The translations under genes and the position numbers were made by a program. The notes beneath the pieces were generated by a model, which was given only the letters and a program-made list of their open reading frames with translations, did no database searches and was not told where the DNA came from. This document shows, in pieces, positions 15,378-22,983 of a stretch of 26,563 nucleotides of DNA; the stretch's first letter is position 1; every line of letters starts with the position of its first letter. This DNA comes from an uncultured Desulfobacteraceae bacterium (GTDB lineage: Bacteria; Desulfobacterota; Desulfobacteria; Desulfobacterales; UBA2174). The stretch spans positions 1 through 26,563 of the forward strand of contig CALJLV010000205.1 in the NCBI GenBank assembly GCA_937982505.1. The letters run 5' to 3'.

Positions 15378-17192
15378 CTACCGGATCTTGATCTTGCCGA
15401 AGGTGGGCAGGGCCGGCGGAATGGGCGGCATCTGCCAGGTGCTGGTCAGCGGAACCGGGGTATCCCGGTTGATGATCACGTCGATGACCGTGGGTTTCCG
15501 GCTTTGGATGGCCGCTTCCACGGCCGGCGCCACCTCCGAGGCCTTCTCGACCTTGACGCCCTCGCCCCCCATGGACCTGGCCATGGCGGCAAAATCGGGA
15601 TTCCAGAGCTGCCCGTCGTAGTACCGGGTCCCTTCGTAGACCTCGAAACTGGTGCCGATCTGCCGCCCGCCGAAGTAGAACCGCTGCAGATCGCGGATGG
15701 CGCCGATGCAGTAGTTGTTCATGATGATCCACACCGCCGGCAGGTTGTACTGGACGGCGGTGGCCACCGCATGGGGCATCATCATGAAGCCGCCGTCTCC
15801 GCAGACGTTGAGGCAGGTGACTTCCGGCCGGGCCAGTTTGGCACCCAGGACCCCGCAAACCCCGAACCCCATGGCGGCAAAACCACCGGCGGTGTAATGG
15901 CTGCCCGGCACCTCGGAGCTCCAGAACTCTTCGATCCAGGGCTGGTTGTTGCCCACGTCCGAGAACATGATGGCATCCTTGGGGGCCACCTTGCGGATGT
16001 CGAAAATCATCCGCCGCGGATCGATGGGATGCGCATCGTTGGTCTTGTAAGGTTCGACGAAGTCGTTCCACTCCTTGCGGTAGCCGGCCAGTTCCTGGAA
16101 CCAGACCGCATAATCGCCCTTTCCGGGCTCCTGGGCCGCCTTTTCGATCAGCTGCTTCAGAACAGTCTTGATGTCGCCCACGATCCCCATGTCCACCGGG
16201 TAGTTGCGCGCGATTTCGCTCGGATCGATGTCCACCTGAAGCAACCGCGTGGCCGGGATGTTGTAGGCGAATCCGGGCTGCCAGGAGGCGGTGTGCAGAT
16301 CCGAGAAGCGGCAACCCAGGGCCAGGATCACATCGGCGTTGCGGGCGGCCTCCACGGCGGGGTAGTGGCCCCAGCAGCCGCAAACCCCCAGGTGCAGCGG
16401 GTGGCTGTCGGCCATGGCGCCCTTGCCCATCAGGGAGGTGTAGACCGGGATGTTCATCAGTTCGGCGAATTGAAGCAGTTCGTCCCGGGCGCCGGAGATG
16501 TTGACCCCGCCGCCGGCCAGGATCAGGGGGCGCCTGGCATCCCGGAGCTTTTTCAGCAGCGCCGACAGGGTCGCCGGGTCGGCGCCGCTGCGCCAGGCAA
16601 TGGCGTCGGCCCAGTCCGCGGGATCCGGCACCACCGTTTCACCCTCGGTCTGATACAGGTCGTAGGGCACGTCCAGGTGGACCGGGCCCGGTCTTCCGGT
16701 CTGCATCATCTTGAATGCCTTTGGGAGAAAATGGGCGATCTGGTGCACCGTCGAGGCCTGGTAGCTGAACTTGGTGTAAGGGCGGATCACGGAGGGAAAA
16801 TCGGCCGGGTGCTGGCGGTACGGCTCCTGGAGGGCGCCGCTGTCGAACTGGTCCAGGGTCACCTGCCCGGTGATCAGCAGGAATGCCGAAGAATCGTAGT
16901 AGGCATTGGCCACGGCGCAGGTCGAAAGAGCCGGGCCGGGGCCTGTGGAGACATAGACCGGCAGAGGCACGCCGGTGACACGGAAATAGGCGTCGGCCAT
17001 AAAGCCCGCGGCCGTTTCGATCCGCGGCCAGACGATTTTGATCTGATCCTGCTTGTCGTAAAAGGCGTCCAGCAGGCCGATGGCGCCATGGCCGGCATAG
17101 CCGATCAGGTAGGGGATCTTTTCCTTGAGCATGTACTCGCAGATGACCTCGGCGCCCTTGTATTTGCCCAGTTGGTTCTGCTGGTAGATCAT
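15378..17192 (-). CDS. Thiamine-diphosphate-dependent enzyme, acetolactate synthase-like
   Basis: Large-subunit-type ThDP enzyme (604 aa) with the three domains of the acetolactate synthase/benzoylformate decarboxylase superfamily. The N-terminal Pyr domain has E59 (RIETAAGFMADAY), the glutamate that activates the cofactor. The central domain begins with RPLILAGGGVNISGA at 221-235. The C-terminal PP domain has GDGG at 465-468 and NN at 492-493, the Mg-ThDP motif. It lacks the close ILVRHEQGA signature of biosynthetic IlvB, and no small subunit (ilvN) is next to it, so it is probably not the main branched-chain enzyme. Related enzymes include decarboxylases, carboligases and sulfoacetaldehyde acetyltransferase; the reaction is not identifiable here. 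AGGAAGGAGG lies just upstream of the ATG at 17192. Probably cytoplasmic. Confidence 0.88.
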   Translation of the reverse strand: MIYQQNQLGKYKGAEVICEYMLKEKIPYLIGYAGHGAIGLLDAFYDKQDQIKIVWPRIETAAGFMADAYFRVTGVPLPVYVSTGPGPALSTCAVANAYYDSSAFLLITGQVTLDQFDSGALQEPYRQHPADFPSVIRPYTKFSYQASTVHQIAHFLPKAFKMMQTGRPGPVHLDVPYDLYQTEGETVVPDPADWADAIAWRSGADPATLSALLKKLRDARRPLILAGGGVNISGARDELLQFAELMNIPVYTSLMGKGAMADSHPLHLGVCGCWGHYPAVEAARNADVILALGCRFSDLHTASWQPGFAYNIPATRLLQVDIDPSEIARNYPVDMGIVGDIKTVLKQLIEKAAQEPGKGDYAVWFQELAGYRKEWNDFVEPYKTNDAHPIDPRRMIFDIRKVAPKDAIMFSDVGNNQPWIEEFWSSEVPGSHYTAGGFAAMGFGVCGVLGAKLARPEVTCLNVCGDGGFMMMPHAVATAVQYNLPAVWIIMNNYCIGAIRDLQRFYFGGRQIGTSFEVYEGTRYYDGQLWNPDFAAMARSMGGEGVKVEKASEVAPAVEAAIQSRKPTVIDVIINRDTPVPLTSTWQMPPIPPALPTFGKIKIR

Positions 17193-17397
17193 GAAAGGCC
17201 TCCTTCCTGCCGTGTTGGGGGAATTTCGCTTTCGTCAACCACGCAATACCCTGCCTCTTCTGGCATCACCCCCTTTGGCGGCGGACCGGCTCGACCGGTG
17301 GATGCGGATGGCTTCCGATTTCATGCCCCTTCTGCGGAAGATGCGGCGTGCGGCAACTGGGGCGCGGCTGGTGTCTGGAGATGGTCGGATACTGAAG

Positions 17398-17425
17398 ATT
17401 TTACCAGGAGCCCTGGGATTGTCAA
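17398..17425 (-). promoter_or_regulatory. Strong candidate sigma70 promoter for the ThDP-enzyme gene
   Basis: On the minus strand TTGACA (17425-17420) is a perfect -35, and TAAAAT (17403-17398) matches five of six -10 bases, with a 16-bp spacer. It is the best promoter match I saw in the window. Transcription would start near 17391, giving a leader of about 200 nt before the ATG at 17192. Confidence 0.6.
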
Positions 17426-17516
17426 TGCCGTTGTCCAGGCCCCGGGACCGCCCCCCCGGATGCGACCCCGCCAACCCATCCCGACTGACCTTTCGGCCCG
17501 TCTAAGGCGGACTGAG

Positions 17517-17690
17517 ATGAACTATCCGGTCTGGTATCTGTACGCCCTGCCCCGGCCCACCCACTGCTGGCGGTAGCCGTGGCGCTGATCGGGTTCGCCC
17601 ACCGGGTGGGGCAGGGACGGGTGGCCGCCTACATGCCCCCCGTTTTTCGGCGACGCCGACGATTGACAGCCGGTTCAGACCTTGGATAAA
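17517..17690 (+). pseudogene. Possible decayed N-terminus of a membrane protein gene
   Basis: ATG at 17517 starts MNYPVWYLYALPRP and hits a stop at 17574. In another plus frame from about 17562 the DNA reads LLAVAVALIGFAHRVGQGRV then AAYMPP and stops at 17688. Joined by a frameshift and small deletion, this resembles the MNYPVW... start followed by a first membrane helix that I associate with cytochrome-like integral membrane proteins of Desulfobacterota. Nothing of the remaining protein is present. The resemblance is short and from memory. Confidence 0.3.
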
Positions 17691-17765
17691 CTTCTTGGGT
17701 TTGCTGGATTTCGTTTCTCATGGCCGGCAACGGTTATTCGCAAGGTATACGGTTCGGATCCTCGG

Positions 17766-18551
17766 ATGATGGGATACGCCACAAGAACAGCGCCGACCAA
17801 GCCCGCCCGCTCGATGACGGCGGCCTCCTCGGGCCGTGCCCTGCGCATCGCCGAGGCGGGCGACGGCTGGCTGGTGGCGGAAAAGCCCGCCGGGATCAGC
17901 GTCCACAACGACCCGGGGACCGATCTGCGGGCGCTTTTGGCAGACCGGGTGGCCAAAGACCCGGTTCTGCGGCGCCGCGTCGACTTCGATCCCGCCTGGG
18001 GCTTTCACGCCGTCGGCCGATTGGACAAGGAGGCCGACGGACTGATCCTCTGCGCCTGGCGCCCCGAGGTGTTCGCCGCTCTTTCTGCCCAGTATGCCGG
18101 GCGCGAGACCGGCAAAACCTACCTGGTGCTGGTTCACGGATGCCTGGGAGACGGTAGGGACGGCCTGAGCTGGAATTGGCCCCTGTCTGCCGGGGCCGCG
18201 GGTCGGCGCGATCCGGCGGGCCGGCCGCCCCGGGTCGACTGCCGCACCGAGGTCGAAATCCTGGAGCAGGGCCGGGATGTTACCCTGATCCGCTGCCGGC
18301 CCCACACCGGCCGCCAGCACCAGATCCGGCGCCACGCGGCCCTTTCGGGCCACCCGGTGGCCGGTGATCGGCGCTACGGGCCGCCGCGGGCGGCGGAGGA
18401 TCTGGAACGGCGCTTCGGTTTCGCACGCATCGGACTTCACGCCCGCTCGCTGACCTTCACCCCGCCCGGCGCCGGGCGGCCGATCACCGTGGAGAGCGCC
18501 GCCGTACCGCCGATTTTCGAAACGCTCCTCGAAAGCGGGGCCGAGGTCTGA
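17766..18551 (+). CDS. RluA-family pseudouridine synthase
   Basis: Converts specific uridines in rRNA or tRNA to pseudouridine. The catalytic segment reads GRLDKEADGLIL at 84-95 with nucleophile D87 (family HRLDxxTSG; here the first His is Gly and the Thr-Ser is Ala-Asp). The second signature HTGRQHQIRRH and the GHPVAGDRRYG loop are clear. Length from ATG 17766 is 261 aa, close to single-domain RluA/RluE-type proteins; there is no S4 domain. The start is uncertain: a TTG at 17682 gives 289 aa, and ATGs at 17769 and 17814 are also possible, none with a good ribosome site. It is followed by the winged-helix/ferredoxin gene on the same strand after 86 bp. The target nucleotide is unknown. Confidence 0.9.
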   Translation: MMGYATRTAPTKPARSMTAASSGRALRIAEAGDGWLVAEKPAGISVHNDPGTDLRALLADRVAKDPVLRRRVDFDPAWGFHAVGRLDKEADGLILCAWRPEVFAALSAQYAGRETGKTYLVLVHGCLGDGRDGLSWNWPLSAGAAGRRDPAGRPPRVDCRTEVEILEQGRDVTLIRCRPHTGRQHQIRRHAALSGHPVAGDRRYGPPRAAEDLERRFGFARIGLHARSLTFTPPGAGRPITVESAAVPPIFETLLESGAEV

Positions 18552-18637
18552 ATCCGCCACTGCTGCCGGCTCTGCGCAACTTGCCCGCACGGCGGAATCG
18601 CCTTGCGCCGGGCCCTGGGGCCCCATGGACACCCAGC

Positions 18638-19765
18638 ATGCCGCGAACCGTCTACCAGCGTCTCGCCCGCCACCTGGACAACCTGCCCGGCGGTTTTCCG
18701 CCGTCGCCCGACGGCGTCGAAATCCGCATTCTGGAGCTGCTCTTCCGGCCGGATCAGGCCGAGCTGGCCCTGCATCTGTCCGTAATCCCGGCCCCGCCGC
18801 GGGCCGTGGCCCGGCGGGCCGGCATCCCGGCAAACGAGGCCGGCCGGCGCCTGGACGAAATGGCCCGCCGGGGGCTCGCCCTGTGCCTGCCCGGCAAAAA
18901 CGGCCAGCCGCCGCTCTACCTGGCCAACCAGTACGTGATCGGCATCTGGGAGTTCAGCGTCAACCGTCTGACCCCCGAGCTGGTGGCGCACATGGAGGCC
19001 TACATCCCGACGCTCTTCGAGCGCGACACCTGGAAACAGGCGCCCCAGCTCCGGACCATCCCCATCGGCCGAAGCCTCGATAACGCCAATCCGGTGCTGC
19101 GCTACGACCAGGCCGAGGCCATCGTCCGCGACCGCCGCCGCTATCTGCTGGCGCCGTGCATCTGCCGCCGGGAGCGGACCCTGGCGGGCCAGGGCTGCGA
19201 CCGCCCCGAGGAGACCTGCCTGATCTTCGACGCCGGGGCCGCGTATTACGCGTACATGGGCATCGGCCGGGTCATCGACCGGCGCGAGGCCCTGGATCTT
19301 CTGCAGCTGGCCGAGGAGCGGGCCATGGTCCTCCAACCGGGAAACTCCCGGCATCCGGGCAACATCTGCATCTGCTGCCCCTGCTGCTGCGGGGTGCTGC
19401 GCACGGTGCGCCGGGATCCCTGCCCGTCCGAGCTGACCGGCTCGGGCTACGTCGCCCGCTGGGATACGGCGGCCTGCACCGCCTGCGGCGCCTGTCTGAA
19501 ACGCTGCCCCATGCAGGCCTTGACGGCCGAAAAGGGCAAGATCCGCTTCGACCCGGCGCGCTGCATCGGCTGCGGTTTGTGCGTTGCGGCCTGCGCGCCG
19601 GGGGCCCTGAGCCTGGTGTCCAAACCGGCCGCTCAACGGCCGAAGGTGCCCCGCCACATGGTGGCGGCCGCTTTTGCCCTGGCCCGCATCCGCGGCCGCC
19701 TCGGCCCGGGCCGCATCGCCCGGATCCTCCTGGAGGCCGGCAGGGACCGCATCGGCGTCCTTTGA
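18638..19765 (+). CDS. Winged-helix / 4Fe-4S ferredoxin-domain protein
   Basis: An N-terminal region of about 100 residues looks like a winged helix (AVARRAGIPANEAGRRLDEMARRGL then a beta wing ending ANQYVIGIWEF). The middle carries two Cys clusters: C174, C176, C187, C194 and the dense CICCPCCC run with cysteines at 244, 246, 247, 249, 250 and 251. The C-terminus has two classical 4Fe-4S sites, C280-x2-C-x2-C-x3-C290 and C309-x2-C-x2-C-x3-C319. Such proteins are widespread in sulfate reducers and are thought to be electron carriers or redox sensors; the exact role is unknown. ATG 18638 (375 aa) is chosen; a TTG at 18581 would add 19 unlikely residues. There is no signal peptide, so it is cytoplasmic. 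yjbQ follows 40 bp later and may share a transcript. Confidence 0.88.
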   Translation: MPRTVYQRLARHLDNLPGGFPPSPDGVEIRILELLFRPDQAELALHLSVIPAPPRAVARRAGIPANEAGRRLDEMARRGLALCLPGKNGQPPLYLANQYVIGIWEFSVNRLTPELVAHMEAYIPTLFERDTWKQAPQLRTIPIGRSLDNANPVLRYDQAEAIVRDRRRYLLAPCICRRERTLAGQGCDRPEETCLIFDAGAAYYAYMGIGRVIDRREALDLLQLAEERAMVLQPGNSRHPGNICICCPCCCGVLRTVRRDPCPSELTGSGYVARWDTAACTACGACLKRCPMQALTAEKGKIRFDPARCIGCGLCVAACAPGALSLVSKPAAQRPKVPRHMVAAAFALARIRGRLGPGRIARILLEAGRDRIGVL

Positions 19766-19805
19766 TCGGCTTGACAAGCCGCTATCCCCGGAAAGGAGCC
19801 CCGCC

Positions 19806-20222
19806 ATGAAAAGCTACCGCAAGGAACTTGGGTTCGAGATTCCCACCCGGCGCGCCTTCGTCAACATCACCGACCAGGTCCAGCGGTGCATCGACGAGAG
19901 CGGGATCCGTGAAGGGCTCGTGCTGGTCAATGCCATGCACATCACGGCCTCGGTCTTTATCAACGACGACGAGTCCGGGCTGCACCACGACTACGAGGTC
20001 TGGCTGGAGAAGCTCGCTCCCCATGAACCGGTGTCCCAGTACCGCCACAACGTGGGCGAGGATAACGCCGACGCCCACATGAAGCGCCAGATCATGGGCC
20101 GTGAGGTGGTGGTGGCCGTCACCGCCGGCCGCCTCGACTTCGGCACCTGGGAGCGGATCTTCTATGGGGAATTCGACGGCCGAAGACGAAAACGCGTGCT
20201 GGTGAAGATCATCGGCGCGTAA
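19806..20222 (+). CDS. yjbQ: YjbQ/UPF0047 family protein (secondary thiamine-phosphate synthase family)
   Basis: 138 aa, the same length as E. coli YjbQ. Conserved features are NAMHITASVFINDDESGLHHDYE (residues about 41-63), YRHNVGEDNADAHMKRQIMGRE (about 77-98) and LDFGTWERIFYGEFDG near the C-terminus. These carry the His and Asp/Asn residues that form the presumed metal site. Some members complement loss of thiamine-phosphate synthase, but the true physiological role of the family is unsettled. AAAGGAG is 7 bases before the ATG. It follows the ferredoxin gene closely and precedes trmL by 113 bp. Family assignment is secure; function is not. Confidence 0.94.
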   Translation: MKSYRKELGFEIPTRRAFVNITDQVQRCIDESGIREGLVLVNAMHITASVFINDDESGLHHDYEVWLEKLAPHEPVSQYRHNVGEDNADAHMKRQIMGREVVVAVTAGRLDFGTWERIFYGEFDGRRRKRVLVKIIGA

Positions 20223-20335
20223 GAAGAGCGCCATTGTCCTCCGGTTGACGCCGCGGAATGCTGGCCGGATGTCCATCCCGGACCGATAGCCCTCGTGGCG
20301 GCATTTCTCCAAAACTTTCACCTGGAAACGGTAAA

Positions 20336-20800
20336 ATGCCCGCGTGTGAACGCCACGTCGTCCTGGTTCAGCCGGAAGTACACTGGAACACGGGCAACAT
20401 CGGTCGCACCTGCCTGGGCGCCGGGGCCAGGTTGCACCTGATCGAACCGCTGGGCTTTTCCCTGGACGACCGGCATGTCAGACGCGCCGGTCTCGACTAC
20501 TGGCCCCGGGTGGACCTTCGGGTCTGGCCGGACTTCGACGTTTTTTGCGGCGCCCTCCAAGCTGACGAAACGGAAATCATCCTGCTCACCAAGAGCGGCC
20601 GGCGCCTCTTCTGGCAGATGCCGCGGCTCGGGCGCCTGTTTCTCGTCTTCGGCGCCGAGACCCGGGGGCTGCCCCCGGCCGTCCTCGACCGCTATCCGGC
20701 GCGCACCTTCCGTATCCCCATCAGTGACCAGATCCGCAGCCTCAACCTGTCCACCGCCGCCGGTATCGTCCTGTACGAAAGCCTGCGGCGCGCCTCTTGA
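20336..20800 (+). CDS. trmL: tRNA (cytidine/uridine-34-2'-O)-methyltransferase TrmL
   Basis: SPOUT-class methyltransferase that 2'-O-methylates the wobble base of tRNA-Leu isoacceptors. The N-terminus VVLVQPEVHWNTGNIGRTCLGAGARLHLIEPLGF and the RRAGLDYW segment match TrmL closely. The trefoil-knot SAM site is FLVFGAETRGLP (about 101-112), RTFRIPISDQIRSLNLSTAAGIVLYE. Length is 154 aa from ATG 20336, equal to the usual 150-160. The longer frame from 20258 adds 26 residues with no similarity. The ribosome site is poor (GGAAACGG). Confidence 0.94.
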   Translation: MPACERHVVLVQPEVHWNTGNIGRTCLGAGARLHLIEPLGFSLDDRHVRRAGLDYWPRVDLRVWPDFDVFCGALQADETEIILLTKSGRRLFWQMPRLGRLFLVFGAETRGLPPAVLDRYPARTFRIPISDQIRSLNLSTAAGIVLYESLRRAS

Positions 20801-20811
20801 AAAAGGACAAG

Positions 20812-20831
20812 GCGTCCATCCGGCCGGACGC
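20812..20831 (+). terminator. Weak hairpin after trmL
   Basis: GCGTCC (20812-20817) pairs with GGACGC (20826-20831) around an 8-nt loop, 11 bp after the trmL stop. There is no U-run, so intrinsic termination is doubtful; it may only mark the transcript end. Confidence 0.3.
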
Positions 20832-20854
20832 GTCTGGGAATGGCAGGACCTGTC

Positions 20855-20883
20855 TTGACCTGGCCCGCTCTCCATGGCATGGT
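20855..20883 (+). promoter_or_regulatory. Candidate promoter for bacterioferritin
   Basis: TTGACC (20855-20860, five of six to -35) and CATGGT (20878-20883, three of six to -10) with a 17-bp spacer, about 80 bp before the bfr ATG. I see no Fur-box-like palindrome around it. Confidence 0.4.
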
Positions 20884-20965
20884 GCAGGCGTTTGTCCGCT
20901 GCAGGATTCATGCGCCTCTGCAGACCGCCGCAAACTAACCCCAGCATCCCCCAAGGAGGTGCCTC

Positions 20966-21511
20966 ATGGCCAAGAAAGCTGCCGCCTCGCCCAAGGAGAA
21001 GGTCATCGCCGTGCTCAACCAGGCCCGCGCCATGGAGCTGCAGGCCATCCACCAATACATGAACCAGCACTACAATCTGGACGACATGGATTTCGGGGAG
21101 CTGGCGGCCAAGGTCAAGCTCATCGCCATCGACGAGATGCGCCACGCCGAGATGTTCGCCGAACGGATCAAGGAGCTGGGCGGCGAGCCGACCATCGACA
21201 AGGCCGGACCGGTGGAAAAGGGGCAGGCGGTGGAGGCGATCTTCCCCTTCGACGCGGTCGAGGAGGACAAGGCCATCGTCGCCTACAACCAGTTTCTCAA
21301 CGTCTGCCGCGAGGTGGGCGACAGCGTCACGGCCAAGATCTTCGAGGCGGTGATCGACGAGGAACAGGTCCATTACAACTACTTCGACAATGTCGCCGGC
21401 CACATCGAGCGCCTCGGGGCCGTGTATCTGGCCAAGATCGCCGGCACATCCTCGGCCACCGGCCTGAACACCATGGGTTTCGTGGCCCGCCGGGGCGGCG
21501 GGGCCGAGTAG
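20966..21511 (+). CDS. bfr: Bacterioferritin
   Basis: Iron-storage/ferroxidase protein of the ferritin superfamily, forming a 24-mer shell. The four-helix pattern and diiron ligands are visible: E24 (AMELQAIHQY), E57 and H60 (DEMRHAEMF), a Glu near 99-100 and E133-x2-H136 (DEEQVHYNYF). M58 in DEMRH aligns with the axial haem-ligand Met of bacterioferritins, supporting Bfr rather than non-haem ferritin. Length is 181 aa; the last 20 residues (SSATGLNTMGFVARRGGGAE) extend past the fifth helix. AAGGAGGTG precedes the ATG, an excellent site suggesting high expression. It is flanked by unrelated RNA-modification genes. It would limit Fenton chemistry in a mostly anaerobic cell. Confidence 0.93.
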   Translation: MAKKAAASPKEKVIAVLNQARAMELQAIHQYMNQHYNLDDMDFGELAAKVKLIAIDEMRHAEMFAERIKELGGEPTIDKAGPVEKGQAVEAIFPFDAVEEDKAIVAYNQFLNVCREVGDSVTAKIFEAVIDEEQVHYNYFDNVAGHIERLGAVYLAKIAGTSSATGLNTMGFVARRGGGAE

Positions 21512-21632
21512 AAATAAAGGGGCAACGCATTGCCTGGCCCCTGGCGGGTTGTCGACCCTGGCCTGCGGTGCGAGGCCGGGCAGCTCTCCGCCTGCCGGAC
21601 GCCCGATGCGCCCTTTTCCCCAGTCCCGCTCC

Positions 21633-22325
21633 ATGACTGAAGCGCCCCTGGAGATCCTCTACGAGGACAACCATCTGCTGGCCGTCAACAAGCCGGCCGG
21701 ACTGCTCTGCCAGGGGGATGCCAGCGGGGATCCGACGATCCTTGAAATGGCCAGGGCCTACCTCAAGCAAAGGTATGCCAAGCCGGGCAACGTCTACCTG
21801 GGCCTGGTGCACCGGCTGGACCGGCCCGTGGCCGGAGCCCTGGTGCTGGCCCGGACCTCCAAGGCCGCGGCCCGCATCTCGGCGGCCTTGCGCGACGGAA
21901 GGGTGCAAAAGATCTACCACGCGGTGGTGGCCGGGATTCCGGAGCCCGCCCAGGGGCGTCTGACACACCACCTCCGGAAAATCTCCCGGCAACGCCGCAG
22001 CCGGGTGGCCCCCCCCACGGCCACCGGCGCCCGGGAGGCGGTCCTCGACTACCGGGTCATCGGACAGCGGGCCGGAGCCAGCCTTATCGAGGTGGCCCTG
22101 CAGACCGGACGCGGCCATCAGATCCGGGTTCAGCTAGCGGCCGTGGGATGTCCGATTCTCGGAGACCTCAAATACGGCGCCCCAACGGCTCTGCCCGGGG
22201 GCGCCATCGCCCTGTACGCCCGCTTTCTGGGTTTCGAGCACCCGACCCAAGCGCAACGGGTTGAAATCGTGGCGCCACCGCCCCAGGGCTGGCCCTGGCG
22301 AACAGATGCCGGATGGCGCATCTGA
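21633..22325 (+). CDS. Second RluA-family pseudouridine synthase
   Basis: 230 aa from ATG 21633. VHRLDRPVAGALVLAR at 59-74 has the catalytic D63. The N-terminal EILYEDNHLLAVNKPAGLLCQGD is typical of RluA, and TGRGHQIRVQLAAVGCPILGDLKYG is the second signature. It has no S4 domain, so it is in the short RluA/RluC-like single-domain group. It differs clearly from the other synthase at 17766 (that one has GRLDKEADG), so they are not a recent duplication. Starts at TTG 21549 and ATG 21606 are in frame but add non-conserved residues; the ribosome site is weak for all. The rRNA or tRNA target is unknown. Confidence 0.91.
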   Translation: MTEAPLEILYEDNHLLAVNKPAGLLCQGDASGDPTILEMARAYLKQRYAKPGNVYLGLVHRLDRPVAGALVLARTSKAAARISAALRDGRVQKIYHAVVAGIPEPAQGRLTHHLRKISRQRRSRVAPPTATGAREAVLDYRVIGQRAGASLIEVALQTGRGHQIRVQLAAVGCPILGDLKYGAPTALPGGAIALYARFLGFEHPTQAQRVEIVAPPPQGWPWRTDAGWRI

Positions 22326-22396
22326 AGGGTTGTAATTTTCTGCGATCCGCGTTAGGAAGGCCCGCAGTTTAGCCCTATCTCTCAATTCCAGCGCCC

Positions 22397-22972
22397 ATGA
22401 AACGAATCTCGGATACGTCCCTATCGCGAAGGTCCCTGCTCAAACACGCCCTGCTGGGCGGCACGGCGGCACTGCTGGTGCCCTGGATGTCGGCCGCCGT
22501 CGCGCAGGCGCGCCCGTCGGCCGAGGATCTTTCCGGCCGGATCCTGATCACCCATCTCCACACCCATGAAACGCTGCGGATCCGATACCTGGACAAGAAC
22601 GGGCGTTTCATGCGCGACGCCCTGGCGCGCCTGGACCACCTTTTCCGCTGCCATCACAACGGCGCCACCAGACCCATCGATCCGGCCCTCTACCTGCTTC
22701 TCGATCGCCTCCACACCCGCCTCGGGGCGGGCAAGCGGCCGCTGATGCTGATTTCGGGGTACCGTTCGCCGGACTACAACCGGCTGCTGCGGGCCAGAGG
22801 CAGAGGGGTGGCCAAGCAAAGCTACCATCTCCAGGGCAAGGCCGCCGACATTTGCATCAAGGGGATCGATCTGGACAGGATCCGCCAGACCGCCACGCGC
22901 CTGGCCCAGGGAGGGGTCGGCGCCTATGCCCAGTTCATCCATGTGGACCTGGGGCCGGTTCGCTGCTGGTAG
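22397..22972 (+). CDS. Tat-exported MepK/YcbK-like peptidoglycan endopeptidase (M15-type, DUF882)
   Basis: Zinc peptidase related to E. coli MepK, which cleaves peptidoglycan cross-links, preferring 3-3 bonds made by L,D-transpeptidases. The N-terminus SRRSLLKHALLGGTAALLVPWMSAAVAQA is a twin-arginine signal (R11-R12), likely cut after AQA. SGYRSPDYN at 120-128, SYHLQGKAADI with H144 and D151, and FIHVDLG with H182 provide the three zinc ligands in the expected spacing. The ending GPVRCW is typical. Length is 191 aa. There is no obvious ribosome site before ATG 22397. It converges with the L,D-transpeptidase gene, with only 11 bp between their stops, linking maker and cleaver of 3-3 cross-links. 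Confidence 0.92.
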   Translation: MKRISDTSLSRRSLLKHALLGGTAALLVPWMSAAVAQARPSAEDLSGRILITHLHTHETLRIRYLDKNGRFMRDALARLDHLFRCHHNGATRPIDPALYLLLDRLHTRLGAGKRPLMLISGYRSPDYNRLLRARGRGVAKQSYHLQGKAADICIKGIDLDRIRQTATRLAQGGVGAYAQFIHVDLGPVRCW

Positions 22973-22983
22973 GCAAGCGGTTT

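Larger units (their letters stand above)
17193..17765. other. 573-bp intergenic region: ThDP-enzyme leader plus possible gene remnant
   Basis: The left 200 bp is the probable 5' leader of the ThDP enzyme (minus strand), with its promoter at 17398-17425. The right part (17517-17690, plus strand) contains a broken reading frame that starts like a membrane-protein gene (separate entry). I see no tRNA or known riboswitch consensus; the leader has GCC/GGC pairs near 17255-17275 but no thi-box. Confidence 0.6.

Noticed and set aside
17235..17391. TPP riboswitch in the leader of the ThDP enzyme
   Set aside because: The CUGAGA and ACCUGAUCUGGAUAAUGCC-type conserved segments are absent.
15504..17576. 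Plus-strand open frame of 690 codons opposite the ThDP enzyme
   Set aside because: Composition is typical of an antisense shadow and the minus strand has full ThDP motifs.
17745..17775. GGTTCGGATCC resembling a tRNA T-loop
   Set aside because: No acceptor, D or anticodon stems can be folded around it, and it lies at the start of the RluA gene.
21518..21542. AGGGGC/GCCCCT hairpin after bfr as a terminator
   Set aside because: The U-rich run would be on the minus strand (TTTATTTC), where no gene ends; the plus strand has no U-run after it.
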